This document shows, in pieces, positions 1 to 8,561 of a stretch of 64,000 nt of DNA. The DNA is taken from contig JAWKZV010000002.1 in assembly GCA_041395745.1 (NCBI GenBank), positions 620,001 through 684,000 of the forward strand. The letters run 5' to 3'. This DNA comes from Porticoccus sp041395745 (lineage in GTDB: Bacteria > Pseudomonadota > Gammaproteobacteria > Pseudomonadales > Porticoccaceae). The notes beneath the pieces were generated by a model. The model worked only from the letters and a program-made list of their open reading frames with translations, had not been told where the DNA came from and made no database searches. Each line of letters begins with the position of its first letter. The stretch's first letter is position 1. Made by a program: the position numbers and the translations under genes.

Positions 1-395
1 CTTTGGGACAGCTCAAGCAGTAATTGATTGAACGCGGCGAGGCGACGGCGCTGTTTGCCCAGGTGCGCGAGCACGGCCTGGCGGGCATATTCGGTAACCT
101 GGATCAATCCGTGTTTGGCGAACCGGCTTATCCGACAGTCGAAAGCAAGGCGGCTCACCTGCTGTATTTTGTGGTGAAAAACCATCCCTTTGCCGACGGC
201 AACAAGCGCAGTGGTGCGTTTCTGTTTGTGGATTTCCTGCACCGCAATGGTCGCCTGCTGAACAGTGATGGCTACCCGATCATTAACGACACCGGCCTGG
301 CCGCGCTGACACTGCTGGTGGCGGAATCGGACCCGAAACAGAAAGAGACATTGATTCGGTTGATTATGAACATGCTGAGCCTCAACAACGAATAG
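1..395 (+). pseudogene. Fic-domain protein, 3' part, with in-frame stop
   Basis: This is the C-terminal part of a Fic/DOC family protein, running in from the left edge. Fic proteins usually transfer AMP from ATP to hydroxyl groups of target proteins. The catalytic motif HPFADGNKRSG lies at 183-215 and fits HPFx(D/E)GN(G/K)R. The AAHLLYFVVKNHPF context and the C-terminal LLVAESDPKQKETLIRLI resemble RhuM/virulence-type Fic proteins. A TAA at 21-23 is in frame with the matching upstream codons (LGQLKQ, stop, LIERGEA), and family members read through here with Q or E. The gene is therefore probably broken by one nonsense change. A TTG at 24 could restart translation but has no ribosome site. The 5' end lies outside the window. 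Confidence 0.8.
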
Positions 396-630
396 TGGCG
401 GGAGCGCCGTCAAAACCTTTGCGGTTCAAAACTCCTTTATCGGCGGCCCGGTGAATTGGCCTCAAAACTCGCGTTATGAATCACACTTTCTCCATAGACT
501 GGATTTTCTGCATTGATGCCCAACGGGTACAAGATGAGGAGAGTGCTGTGGGCTGTGCCGGAGGTTGTCGCCGACGTGACCGCGCTGGGTAGTTATAGTT
601 AAATAGTTACCTCGAACCAGTGGAAGTGGG

Positions 631-1308
631 ATGTGCTATTCAATCGCGGTGAGTTTTACCAGCGCCGTCATCCTGACCGGCGGTGGGATTGCCTGTTTGC
701 GAAAGGCGGCGGGTTTTAACCACTTGACTGGGGTATTCCCCGCCTTGCCACTGCTGTTTGGCGTTCAGCAGGTATTCGAGGGGATTGTTTGGTGGTCGTT
801 GGGCACGAATGATCCCAGTCTGTTGCGAACGTCGGCATTGGGATTTCTGCTGTTCTCTCATGTGATCTGGCCGATCGTGATTCCGTTTTCCTGTTACCTG
901 GCGGAGCCGGAGAGCCGGCACAAGGGGCTATTTTTATTGTTTACCCTGCTTGGTGCGGTGTTTGGCCTCAGCACCTATGTTCCGCTGTGGCTTCATTCCG
1001 ACTGGCTGGTGGTGTTCGAGCGCCACCACTCCATTGTGTACCAGATGACGCTGCTCTATGACGCGGTGTTGCCGAGATCAGTGGTGACGCTGGTTTATGT
1101 AGCAATTGTGCTGCTGCCGCTGTTGATGTCGGTGCGGCATAGCTACCGGGTGCTGGGGTTGCTGATGTTGCTGGCTGCGATGTTGACAGCGGCGATGTTC
1201 AAGCTGGCGTTTATCTCGGTGTGGTGCTTTTTCGCCGCGCTGATCTCATTGTATATCTATTACGTCGTCGTCATTGAGCGCGAGGCTGAAATCGGCACTA
1301 TGGTTTGA
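631..1308 (+). CDS. DUF6629 family integral membrane protein
   Basis: A 225-residue, strongly hydrophobic protein with about six or seven membrane segments. The start MCYSIAVSFTSA and the early LPLLFGVQQVFEG block match what I recall of DUF6629 proteins, whose function is unknown. The only charged stretches are short loops and a C-terminal tail (ERE.E). It stands alone, converging on aguB, with a small stem-loop between them. I see no strong ribosome site before the ATG (AGTGGG is the best candidate). No catalytic motif is visible, so no function is assigned. Confidence 0.7.
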   Translation: MCYSIAVSFTSAVILTGGGIACLRKAAGFNHLTGVFPALPLLFGVQQVFEGIVWWSLGTNDPSLLRTSALGFLLFSHVIWPIVIPFSCYLAEPESRHKGLFLLFTLLGAVFGLSTYVPLWLHSDWLVVFERHHSIVYQMTLLYDAVLPRSVVTLVYVAIVLLPLLMSVRHSYRVLGLLMLLAAMLTAAMFKLAFISVWCFFAALISLYIYYVVVIEREAEIGTMV

Positions 1309-1319
1309 CCCTAGGGTTT

Positions 1320-1335
1320 GACGGCCTTGGCCGTC
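1320..1335. terminator. Stem-loop between convergent genes
   Basis: GACGGC, loop CTTG, GCCGTC makes a perfect 6-bp stem between the DUF6629 gene and aguB. There is only a short T stretch on either side, so it is a weak or factor-assisted terminator at best. Confidence 0.4.
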
Positions 1336-1390
1336 TTACCCGGTGCTGGTTCGGGTCTCAGTTCTAATTAAGTCTCAATTAAGTCCTGAT

Positions 1391-2272
1391 TCAGTCCCGG
1401 TACAGCTTGGTCAGATCCCCATAGTGTTCGATACGGCGGTCCCGCAGGTAGGGCCAGATGCGGCGCACGGCTTCGCCGCGGGCCAGGTCCACATCCACGG
1501 TGGCGAAGGTTTCGTTTTCGGTATCCGCCTGCCACAGGAACTCGCCCTGGGGGCCGGCGACAAAACTGGAACCCCAGAACAGTGCGCCGGGGCCGCCGTC
1601 GGGATCGGCTTCGTGGCCGATGCGGTTGACGCTGATCACCGGCAGGCCGTTGGCGACGGCGTGGGAGCGCTGGATGGTGATCCAGGCGTCCCGCTGGCGC
1701 TGCTGCTCGGCGTCATCGTCGAGGGGGTGCCAGCCGATGGCGGTGGGGTAGATCAGCATGTCCGCCCCGGCCATGGCCATCAGCCGTGCCGCTTCCGGGA
1801 ACCACTGGTCCCAGCACACCAGCACGCCGAGTTTGCCGACGGAGGTCTGGACCGGTTTGAAACCCAGGTCGCCGGGGGTGAAATAGAATTTTTCGTAATA
1901 GCCGGGATCGTCCGGAATGTGCATCTTGCGGTATTTGCCGGCGATGCTGCCGTCGCTTTCCAGCACCACGGCAGTGTTGTGGTAGAGGCCCGCGGCGCGG
2001 CGCTCGAACAATGAGGCGACGATCACCACGCCCAGTTCCTTGGCCAGTGCGCCCAGTTTGTCGGTGGTGGGGCCGGGAATAGTTTCCGCCAGATCGAATT
2101 CGTCGGTATTTTCCTGCTGGCAGAAATACAGGCTGCGGTGCAGTTCCTGCAGCACCACCAGTTTGGCACCCTGGCTGGCGGTGGCGCGAATGCCCTCAAT
2201 GCTTTTTTGCAGGTTGGCCTCCAGGTCTGTGGAGCAGGCCTGCTGCACAATGCCGATTTTCAATTGGGCCAT
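1391..2272 (-). CDS. aguB: N-carbamoylputrescine amidase
   Basis: Hydrolyses N-carbamoylputrescine to putrescine, CO2 and ammonia, the last step of the agmatine route to putrescine in the cytoplasm. The 293-residue protein is a full-length carbon-nitrogen hydrolase. The catalytic triad is visible as Glu43 (LQELH), Lys116 (YRKMHIP) and Cys153 (VCWDQWFPE). The family-typical segment DDPGYYEKFYFTPGD lies between the last two. It follows aguA by 30 nt on the same strand, and the pair is almost certainly one operon. Start ATG (MAQLKIGIVQQ) is the family's usual start. Confidence 0.95.
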   Translation of the reverse strand: MAQLKIGIVQQACSTDLEANLQKSIEGIRATASQGAKLVVLQELHRSLYFCQQENTDEFDLAETIPGPTTDKLGALAKELGVVIVASLFERRAAGLYHNTAVVLESDGSIAGKYRKMHIPDDPGYYEKFYFTPGDLGFKPVQTSVGKLGVLVCWDQWFPEAARLMAMAGADMLIYPTAIGWHPLDDDAEQQRQRDAWITIQRSHAVANGLPVISVNRIGHEADPDGGPGALFWGSSFVAGPQGEFLWQADTENETFATVDVDLARGEAVRRIWPYLRDRRIEHYGDLTKLYRD

Positions 2273-2302
2273 AACGGTTACCTCAAGTCTGCTGTGCCGG
2301 CG

Positions 2303-3361
2303 TCAGGGCTGGGCTGAATCTGATGAAAGCGTGCCTTTGGGCAACTGCATGGTGATGCAGTGCAGGCTGCCATGCTGGTGGATTATGGGCAGGCAATCAA
2401 GCCCTTCCACCCGGTAGCCGGGAAAGGCCTTGGCAATTTGTGCCAGTGCTTCTTTATCTTGGACATCGCGATAGGTGGGTACGATCACCATATCGTTGAA
2501 GATCAGGAAATTGGCGTAGGTGGCCGGCAGGCGGTGGCCGTCCTCATCGTATTTGGGGGACGCCCAGGGCAGGGGCACCAGTTCATAGGGATTGCCGTCG
2601 GCGTCGCTGAGCTGGCGCAGTTCCTCCGCCATCTGTTGCAGTTCCCGGTAGTGGCTGTCGGTCTCAAGGCCGCAGGCCTGGTAGGCGATCACGTTGTTGG
2701 GGCAGAGCCGCGCCAGGGTATCGATGTGGCTGTCGGTATCGTCCCCCTCCATGGAGCCGTGGTGGAGCCAGTTGATCTTGCGCAGCCCCAGGTCATCCCG
2801 GAGTTGTTGTTCAATCTCCTGCTGGCTGAGGGACGGATTGCGGTTCGGGTTGAGCAGGCACTGGGCGGTGGTCAGCAGGGTGCCGTTGCCGTCGGATTCG
2901 ATGGCGCCGCCTTCCAGCACCAGGTCCCGGTGGTGAAGCTTAGCGCCGGGGTAAGCCCCCAGTTCAAACAGTGTCGCGCTGACCTGGTTGTCCAGATCGT
3001 GGGCGTACTTGTTGCCCCAGCCGGTGAACTGGTAATCCAGCAAACAGAGGCCGTCGGCGGTTTCCACCGTAATGGGGCCGTGGTCCCGGGCCCAGGTATC
3101 GTTGGCCGCGACCGGGTAGATGTGCAGCCGGTCGGAGGGGGCGCCCTGTGCGGTTAGCCTGGCGCGAAGGTCGTTCACCTGGTTGGCGGGTGCGCCGATC
3201 AGCACGTGGCCGTGTTGGGCCAGCAGTTGCACCAGTCGCTCGTAGATAGGGATGACATCCGCCAGCAGGGGTTGCCAGTCGGTATCTTCGTGGGGCCAGG
3301 TGAGCTGGATGGCATCCTGGGGTTCCCATTCGGCAGGCAGGCGTGGGGTTTTTTCGGTCAT
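2303..3361 (-). CDS. aguA: Agmatine deiminase
   Basis: Converts agmatine to N-carbamoylputrescine and ammonia. It belongs to the peptidyl-arginine deiminase-like (PAD_porph) fold. Recognisable blocks are RLPAEWEPQDAIQLTWPH near the N-terminus, ARDHGPI, LEGGAIESDG and the C-terminal LHCITMQLPKG, whose Cys (residue 335 from this start) is the expected catalytic thiol. I chose the ATG at 3361 because homologues begin just before the RLPAEWEPQ block. A GTG at 3412 would add 17 residues (MNVVDFRPF...) and cannot be excluded. It is the upstream gene of the aguA-aguB operon. No linked regulator is visible. Confidence 0.93.
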   Translation of the reverse strand: MTEKTPRLPAEWEPQDAIQLTWPHEDTDWQPLLADVIPIYERLVQLLAQHGHVLIGAPANQVNDLRARLTAQGAPSDRLHIYPVAANDTWARDHGPITVETADGLCLLDYQFTGWGNKYAHDLDNQVSATLFELGAYPGAKLHHRDLVLEGGAIESDGNGTLLTTAQCLLNPNRNPSLSQQEIEQQLRDDLGLRKINWLHHGSMEGDDTDSHIDTLARLCPNNVIAYQACGLETDSHYRELQQMAEELRQLSDADGNPYELVPLPWASPKYDEDGHRLPATYANFLIFNDMVIVPTYRDVQDKEALAQIAKAFPGYRVEGLDCLPIIHQHGSLHCITMQLPKGTLSSDSAQP

Positions 3362-3412
3362 CTCTTCTGGTTCCGGTCCCGTTTGGAAAGGCCGGAAATC
3401 TACCACATTCAC

Positions 3413-3784
3413 CCTGTCAAATGTGGGACAGATTTGCCGCGGCCGGCTCTGTTGTTGGTCTCTTGTTGTCTCTCTAGCTATCTCTCTTATAGCCCAGCCA
3501 AATTCTCTGCGCCTAGCGGTGTTGCTCAGCTATGGCCCATGTTGTTGGCGCACCTGTTCTCTGCCAGTGCGGTCCATTTATCAGGCTATCGTCCTACTTA
3601 TTGACGAGTTCAGTTCATTCCCAAGTGTCATTGTTGATTGCCGGAGCGGGGCAGATACTAGATCGTATGGGAAATCCTAATTTTATTAATAACTTAGTTT
3701 CCCTGACGACCAAGGGTGTGGGGAGTTCAAAAGTCGCGCCTGCCGAAAAAGATTTTCAAAAGATAAGAGACAGAGGAGCTAGAG
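3413..3784. other. Gene-poor stretch upstream of a decayed transporter gene
   Basis: About 370 bases with no convincing gene. Open frames here are short, have no family resemblance and overlap in several frames. A CT-rich run lies around 3455-3490. The 3' end carries GAGGAGCT at about 3774-3781 just before the ATG at 3785, so this stretch may hold the old promoter of the solute-binding-protein remnant. Confidence 0.5.
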
Positions 3785-4182
3785 ATGAAATCGCGTAACA
3801 GTAGACCGAGCTACAAGCAGTCCTGACGCTGACCACTGCACTCGGTGGGCGGCTGCGGGAGCAGGTGGTGCATTATCTGTCTATCTCAGAGGCGATGGAT
3901 GCCCTGCAGCAGGGTGAGACAGATGCTGTCGTCGGCATGCGCAGTCAGCTCCAGTGGTGTCTGCGGGGTGCGGACAAGCAACTTTTCGCCGTTGCCGATG
4001 ACAGTATTGTCAGTTGGCCCCGTCGGGCCTGGGACATTGCCATTGCCGTCAAGGAGGAAAACCGGCAACTGGCAGAGAAGGTAGATTCCGCCATTGGGCA
4101 GTTGATCAGTGGCGGTGAGATGGCAGGTGTGTTTGAGAAATTCCAGGTCGGCTACGAGGCGCCAGCCCCGACGGTTGATTGA
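3785..4182 (+). pseudogene. Remnant of periplasmic amino-acid-type solute-binding protein (SBP_bac_3)
   Basis: The C-terminal third of an extracellular solute-binding protein is open from 3805 to 4182. SISEAMDALQQGETDAVVG and the end SGGEMAGVFEKFQVGY are typical of the last lobe and helix of polar amino-acid binding proteins. The frame is closed upstream by TAG at 3802. A well-placed ribosome site and ATG at 3785 begin a different frame (MKSRNSRPSYKQS, then stop). This looks like the original gene start joined to its 3' end by an internal deletion with a frameshift. No permease or ATPase gene is nearby. Translation of a fragment from the GTG at 3865 is possible but unlikely to be useful. Confidence 0.75.
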
Positions 4183-4276
4183 CCTGCGCAGGCAAATTTG
4201 TTGACTCCCCGTCAGATTTACGGGAGTGCTCGTCCAAAATGATTGTGCACTTCCGTTTTTCGTTCTAACTGGTATA

Positions 4277-4298
4277 GGTGGGGATATCCTTCCCCACC
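4277..4298 (+). terminator. Probable terminator stem-loop
   Basis: GGTGGGGA, loop TATCCT, TCCCCACC forms a perfect 8-bp stem, followed on the plus strand by a T-rich run (ATCTTTACTCTTTT). It lies between the binding-protein remnant and the convergent cptA gene and could serve either strand, better the plus strand. Confidence 0.55.
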
Positions 4299-4316
4299 AT
4301 CTTTACTCTTTTACTC

Positions 4317-6065
4317 TTAGAGGGCCTTGATGGGCTCTTCTTCCTCTTTCTTGTGTAGGGCGACGTTCAGGTTTTCGCCAGCTTCGATACTGCTGTAGTC
4401 CTTTAGGGAGCCAGGATTGAGAGGATCGCCGATCCAGCGGGGGTGTTCCTTGAATCCGTTGGAAATCAGACTTGAGCTGTAATCCATGCCATCAAAGTTG
4501 AGTCCCACCATGTCGGCAAAGGTATAGATGAAGTAGGCATTGGAGTAGGGACGATTTTCTGCCGCTTCCCAGGAACTGATATCCCGCTGGCGACGGAACT
4601 CCGGTGAAGTCCATACCATGAACGGCACGGTATACATCGCAGAAGACGGATCGCCTTCATTGCGACCGGTGAACAGTTCATTGGGGTCGTCGTACACCTC
4701 TTCGCCGTGGTCGGAGAAATACACCAGCAGGCTGTTGTCGCCGTGGGCGCGGGTGTCATTGATCAGGCTGGAGACCACCATGTCGTTGTAGAGAATGGCG
4801 TCATCGTAGCTGTTGTATTCATCCAGCAGATCGGGGGTGATCCAGGAAGGTACGTCGGTCTTGCCTGTGAACTGGGCAAATTCTGCGGGGTAGCGGTAGC
4901 TGTATGCGCGGTGGGTGCCCAGCAGGTGTACCACGATAAGTTTTTTGGCGGCGTTTGAGTCCAGTGCCTGTGTAAAGGGCTCAAGCACGGCGCTGTCGTA
5001 CTGGCTGGCATTCTGCTCGCGGTTGTTGTTCAGGTAGACCTGGTGATCCGCCATCTGCGAGAACGTCGTCAGCATGGTATTGCGGCGGGTCTGGGTCTGC
5101 TGGTTGGTGATCCAGGTAATGTCGTAGCCGGCCTGCTTCATCATGTTGATCAGGGTCGGCTGGGTAAAGAATTTCTCCGGATGCTTGGAATCGGCGAACG
5201 AGAGAATCTGCTGCAGCGCCTCGATGGTGTAGGGGCGGGGCGTGACCACATCGTTGAACACCAGCAGCTCGCCTTCGGCGTTAAGCGCGTCGAGGTTGGG
5301 AGTGGTGGGGCGGTCGTAGCCATAAAGGCTCATGCGCTGGCGGTTGGTGGATTCACCGATCACCAGCACCACTGTGTCGGGCAGGCTACCAGCCGTGGGT
5401 GCCAGGTTTTGCAGGGGCTGCAGTTTCTGGTTCTGTTCCAGAAGTCGGGCCATATCAGCCATCTGTTGCTGGTATTTGTGGAAACCGACCACCAGATTCC
5501 AGGGTGAGGTGGGTTCCATCCGGCTCAGCTGGTGCTCAAAGGCGTTGTTGACAGTTTTTCCTGATTCGAACAGCGCGGTGCCTATGAACGGCCAGAAGGA
5601 GATCAGGGTGAAGACGCTGGCATAGGCCAAACGACGGTTTCTGGCCATCTCCAGTGGGCGGGTCTGTTTCCACATCCAGAAAGGAAAAGCAATGAAAGCC
5701 ACCAGCAGCAGGGAGAACCACCATTTCCAGTAGGAGAGAATGAACTCGCTGCCCTCGGCGACGTTAGATTCAAAAGCGATGAAGATCGCGCTCTGGGAGA
5801 ATTCCTGGCCGTAGATGACGAAATAGAAGAGTGAAACCAATGCTGCCGGCCACATGATGATGCCGGCTATCGCCAGCCATTTACGGCTGTGGCGGGGCAC
5901 AAGGAAGATCGGGATGACCCAGGCGAAACTGATCAGGAATACTTCCCTCAGGCCGGCGAAGCCGGACATGCCGGTGGCGTAAATGGGGAGCTGGTAACAG
6001 AGAGAAAAGAAGGCTACAAAAACATAAGCCCAGAGAATCGGATGTCGACGAGGGAACTGGAGCAT
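4317..6065 (-). CDS. cptA: Phosphoethanolamine transferase, CptA/EptC type
   Basis: Inner-membrane enzyme with a periplasmic alkaline-phosphatase-fold domain. It transfers phosphoethanolamine from phosphatidylethanolamine to the lipopolysaccharide core in enterics (heptose I). The first ~170 residues hold about five membrane segments, including the family block YGQEFSQSAIF. The catalytic domain shows VLVIGESTNRQRMSLYGY with the nucleophile Thr240 and metal ligand Glu238, then WITNQQTQTRRN, LLGTHRAY and FSDHGEEVYDD. Length (582 residues) and block order agree closely with E. coli CptA. It is a single gene, with no two-component regulator adjacent. Such enzymes can lower susceptibility to cationic peptides. 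The acceptor in this organism is not known. Confidence 0.9.
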   Translation of the reverse strand: MLQFPRRHPILWAYVFVAFFSLCYQLPIYATGMSGFAGLREVFLISFAWVIPIFLVPRHSRKWLAIAGIIMWPAALVSLFYFVIYGQEFSQSAIFIAFESNVAEGSEFILSYWKWWFSLLLVAFIAFPFWMWKQTRPLEMARNRRLAYASVFTLISFWPFIGTALFESGKTVNNAFEHQLSRMEPTSPWNLVVGFHKYQQQMADMARLLEQNQKLQPLQNLAPTAGSLPDTVVLVIGESTNRQRMSLYGYDRPTTPNLDALNAEGELLVFNDVVTPRPYTIEALQQILSFADSKHPEKFFTQPTLINMMKQAGYDITWITNQQTQTRRNTMLTTFSQMADHQVYLNNNREQNASQYDSAVLEPFTQALDSNAAKKLIVVHLLGTHRAYSYRYPAEFAQFTGKTDVPSWITPDLLDEYNSYDDAILYNDMVVSSLINDTRAHGDNSLLVYFSDHGEEVYDDPNELFTGRNEGDPSSAMYTVPFMVWTSPEFRRQRDISSWEAAENRPYSNAYFIYTFADMVGLNFDGMDYSSSLISNGFKEHPRWIGDPLNPGSLKDYSSIEAGENLNVALHKKEEEEPIKAL

Positions 6066-6196
6066 CGGTTATTTGCCCATGTTGTATTTAGAATCAGGGC
6101 CACTCTAGCCGGGCAATCTTAAAGTAATCTTAAGGGTGCCAAATTAGTCACAAACTCTAGCAGAAAAAGAAACTGTCATATAGGTCGGAATGGTCC

Positions 6197-6225
6197 TTGA
6201 CCGAATGGGGGGGCATCCCTATAAT
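6197..6225 (+). promoter_or_regulatory. Strong sigma70 promoter of the metY-rimP-nusA-infB operon
   Basis: TTGACC at 6197-6202 and TATAAT at 6220-6225 are separated by exactly 17 bases. The bases after the -10 (TCACGGCCC) are GC-rich, the discriminator type seen at stable-RNA promoters under stringent control. The start of transcription would be near 6232, about 106 bases before the tRNA. Confidence 0.85.
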
Positions 6226-6292
6226 TCACGGCCCTTGGAGCAGTCACTTGAAGGTTCCAGGCGAAGCCGGAGGTTATGGCCCGGTGGGTGCA

Positions 6293-6311
6293 GGAGACAA
6301 GCTCAGTCTCC
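6293..6311 (+). other. Leader stem-loop before the initiator tRNA
   Basis: GGAGAC, loop AAGCTCA, GTCTCC forms a 6-bp stem in the transcribed leader. The roughly 100-base leader holds no second tRNA that I can fold. The stem may be a processing signal or simply spacer. Confidence 0.35.
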
Positions 6312-6337
6312 ACGGCTGAAAGGCCAATGCAAGTTGA

Positions 6338-6414
<77 letters not shown>

Positions 6415-6432
6415 ATTTTGATGTCAGATTGA

Positions 6433-6448
6433 GCGCTGGCATCAGCGC
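6433..6448 (+). other. Stem-loop downstream of the initiator tRNA
   Basis: GCGCTG, loop GCAT, CAGCGC lies 18 bases after the tRNA CCA end. It is followed by a second, terminator-like hairpin. It may help define the 3' trailer for processing. Confidence 0.35.
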
Positions 6449-6468
6449 CGGAAAGGCGCAGTCGAAAG

Positions 6469-6489
6469 GCCCCTTTTCAGGGGCTTTTT
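6469..6489 (+). terminator. Terminator between tRNA and rimP, probably partial
   Basis: GCCCCT, loop TTTC, AGGGGC, followed by TTTTT. This has the full shape of an intrinsic terminator between metY and rimP. Since rimP has no obvious promoter of its own in the 70 bases left, the structure probably lets part of the transcripts through, adjusting tRNA against mRNA output. Confidence 0.75.
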
Positions 6490-6560
6490 GCTAGGTGCCA
6501 AAAGAGTAGTTAGAAGTGGGCCATGGGCCCATTTTTTCATTGTGGATCCAAGAGGTTGCA

Positions 6561-7019
6561 GTGGCGACAAAAGAGGACAGGCTCAAAGCGATGATTGCCC
6601 CGGTGGTGGAAGCCCTGGGATGCGAGTTTTGGGGGCTGGAATACCTGTCATCCGGTCGCAATGCCCTGTTGCGTATCTACATCGACCGCGCAGAGGAAGG
6701 CGTGACAGTCGATGATTGCGAAAAGGTTAGCCGTCAGGTGAGCAGCCTGATGGATGTTGAAGACCCTATCAGTGGGGAATACACCCTGGAGGTGTCATCC
6801 CCCGGGCTGGAAAGGCCGTTGTACACGCTTGACCAGTTCCAGCGGTACGTTGGAGAAGATGTGGCCGTCAGGCTGCGTTTTCCCTACGAAGGCAGGCGGA
6901 AGTTCAAGGGCCGCCTGAATGGTGTTGAGGGCGAAGATATTGTGCTGGTCGTGGATGACCACGAGTATCTGTTTCCCGTGGATAGCATTGAAAAAGCGAA
7001 TGTCGTTCCCCGTTTCTAA
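6561..7019 (+). CDS. rimP: Ribosome maturation factor RimP
   Basis: Needed for maturation of the 30S ribosomal subunit. The 152-residue product has the two RimP domains. The N-terminal part includes LGCEFWGLEYLSSGRNALLR and the conserved YTLEVSSPGLERPL. The C-terminal SH3-like part is shown by GRLNGVEGEDIVLVV. I start at GTG 6561 (VATKEDRLK) because AAGAGG sits 8 bases before it and homologues begin here. The open frame extends 15 codons further up without a ribosome site. First protein gene of the metY operon, 22 nt before nusA. Confidence 0.96.
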   Translation: MATKEDRLKAMIAPVVEALGCEFWGLEYLSSGRNALLRIYIDRAEEGVTVDDCEKVSRQVSSLMDVEDPISGEYTLEVSSPGLERPLYTLDQFQRYVGEDVAVRLRFPYEGRRKFKGRLNGVEGEDIVLVVDDHEYLFPVDSIEKANVVPRF

Positions 7020-7041
7020 GGGCGATTGCGAGGCTGACTGA

Positions 7042-8532
7042 ATGAACAAAGAAATCTTGATGGTGGCGGAAGCCGTTTCCAACGAAAAAGGCGTTTCCAG
7101 GGAAGTGATTTTTCAGGCCATCGAACAGGCCCTGGCCACTGCAACCAAGAAACGCTACGACGAAGATGCACATATCCGCGTGGTGATCAATCGCTCTACC
7201 GGCGACTATGACACTTACCGCTGGTGGGAAGTCGTTGACGACGACACCCTGGCCGAGCTCGGCACCCAGTTCACCCTGGAAGAGGCACACGAGAAAGACA
7301 CTGCCCTGAAAGCCGGTGATATCTACGAAGAGCAGGTGGAAAACATCGGCTTCGGTCGCATTGCCGCGCAGACCGCCAAACAGGTCATCGTGCAGAAGGT
7401 GCGTGATGCCGAGCGCGCCCTGGTAGTGGAGCAGTACCGCGACCAGGTCGGTGAGCTGATCAATGGCACTGTCAAGAAAGTGACCCGCGAGAACATTATT
7501 GTCGACCTGGGCAACAACGCCGAGGCGGTCCTGCCCCGCGAAGAGCTGGTGGGTCGCGAGGTGTTCCGCATCAATGACCGGGTACGCGCCATTCTCAAGG
7601 ACATCAATACCGAGAGCCGCGGTCCGCAACTGTACCTGAGCCGCAAGTGCAAGGAGATGCTGATCGAACTGTTCCGCATCGAGGTGCCGGAAGTGGCGGA
7701 AGAGGTGATCGAGATTCGCGGCGCCGCCCGCGATCCGGGTTCACGCGCCAAGATTGCTGTAAAAACCAACGACGGTCGCATTGATCCGGTCGGTGCCTGT
7801 GTCGGCATGCGTGGTGCGCGGGTGCAGGCGGTCTCCAATGAGCTGGATGGCGAGCGTATTGATATCGTGCTGTGGGACGACAACCCGGCACAGTTGGTGA
7901 TCAACGCCATGGCTCCCGCGGAAGTGGAGTCCATCATCGTCGATGAAGACACCCGTTCCATGGATGTTGCCGTGGCCTCTGAGTCACTGGCCATGGCCAT
8001 CGGGCGCAACGGCCAGAACGTGCGTCTGGCCTCCGAGCTGACCGGCTGGAAGATCAACGTCATGACAGTCGAGGAAGCCGAGAGCAAACAGCAGGAAGAA
8101 TCCAGTTCTCTCATCGAAACTTTCATGGACAAGCTCGATGTGGACGAGGATGTGGCCATGGTGCTGGTGGAAGAAGGTTTCACCTCGCTCGAAGAAGTGG
8201 CCTATGTGCCCCTGGAAGAGCTGGCAGGCATTGAAGGTTTTGACGAAGACATCGCCGAGGAGCTGCGGGCCCGCGCCAAGGATGCCCTGTTGACCATGGC
8301 GCTGGCTTCCGAAGAGGGTATTTCCGAGCCGGCTGAAGACCTGCTCAACATGGACGGCATGGACGATGAGCTGGCGCACACACTTGCGGCTCGCGGCATC
8401 GTCACCATGGAAGATCTGGCCGAGCAGGCGGTAGAAGACCTGCTGGATATCCCGAATATAGATGAAGCGCGCGCTGCCGAACTGATCATGACAGCTCGTG
8501 CGCCCTGGTTCGCCGACGAGGGCGATAACTAA
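7042..8532 (+). CDS. nusA: Transcription termination/antitermination factor NusA
   Basis: RNA-polymerase-associated factor acting in pausing, termination and antitermination. At 496 residues it is the long proteobacterial form. It has an N-terminal polymerase-binding domain (MNKEILMVAEAVSNEKGVS), then an S1 domain (ELINGTVKKVTRENIIVDLG), two KH domains (DPVGACVGMRGARVQAV; VASESLAMAIGRNGQNVRLA) and two C-terminal acidic repeats starting near 365 and 440. A GAGG ribosome site precedes the ATG. It sits between rimP and infB as in most gammaproteobacteria. Confidence 0.98.
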   Translation: MNKEILMVAEAVSNEKGVSREVIFQAIEQALATATKKRYDEDAHIRVVINRSTGDYDTYRWWEVVDDDTLAELGTQFTLEEAHEKDTALKAGDIYEEQVENIGFGRIAAQTAKQVIVQKVRDAERALVVEQYRDQVGELINGTVKKVTRENIIVDLGNNAEAVLPREELVGREVFRINDRVRAILKDINTESRGPQLYLSRKCKEMLIELFRIEVPEVAEEVIEIRGAARDPGSRAKIAVKTNDGRIDPVGACVGMRGARVQAVSNELDGERIDIVLWDDNPAQLVINAMAPAEVESIIVDEDTRSMDVAVASESLAMAIGRNGQNVRLASELTGWKINVMTVEEAESKQQEESSSLIETFMDKLDVDEDVAMVLVEEGFTSLEEVAYVPLEELAGIEGFDEDIAEELRARAKDALLTMALASEEGISEPAEDLLNMDGMDDELAHTLAARGIVTMEDLAEQAVEDLLDIPNIDEARAAELIMTARAPWFADEGDN

Positions 8533-8561
8533 ACGACAAGGCGGAAAATCGAGGAAAACTG

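Noticed and set aside
3206..3798. Several overlapping plus-strand frames beyond aguA
   Set aside because: They overlap one another in different frames or run antisense to aguA, and none has family resemblance or a proper ribosome site.
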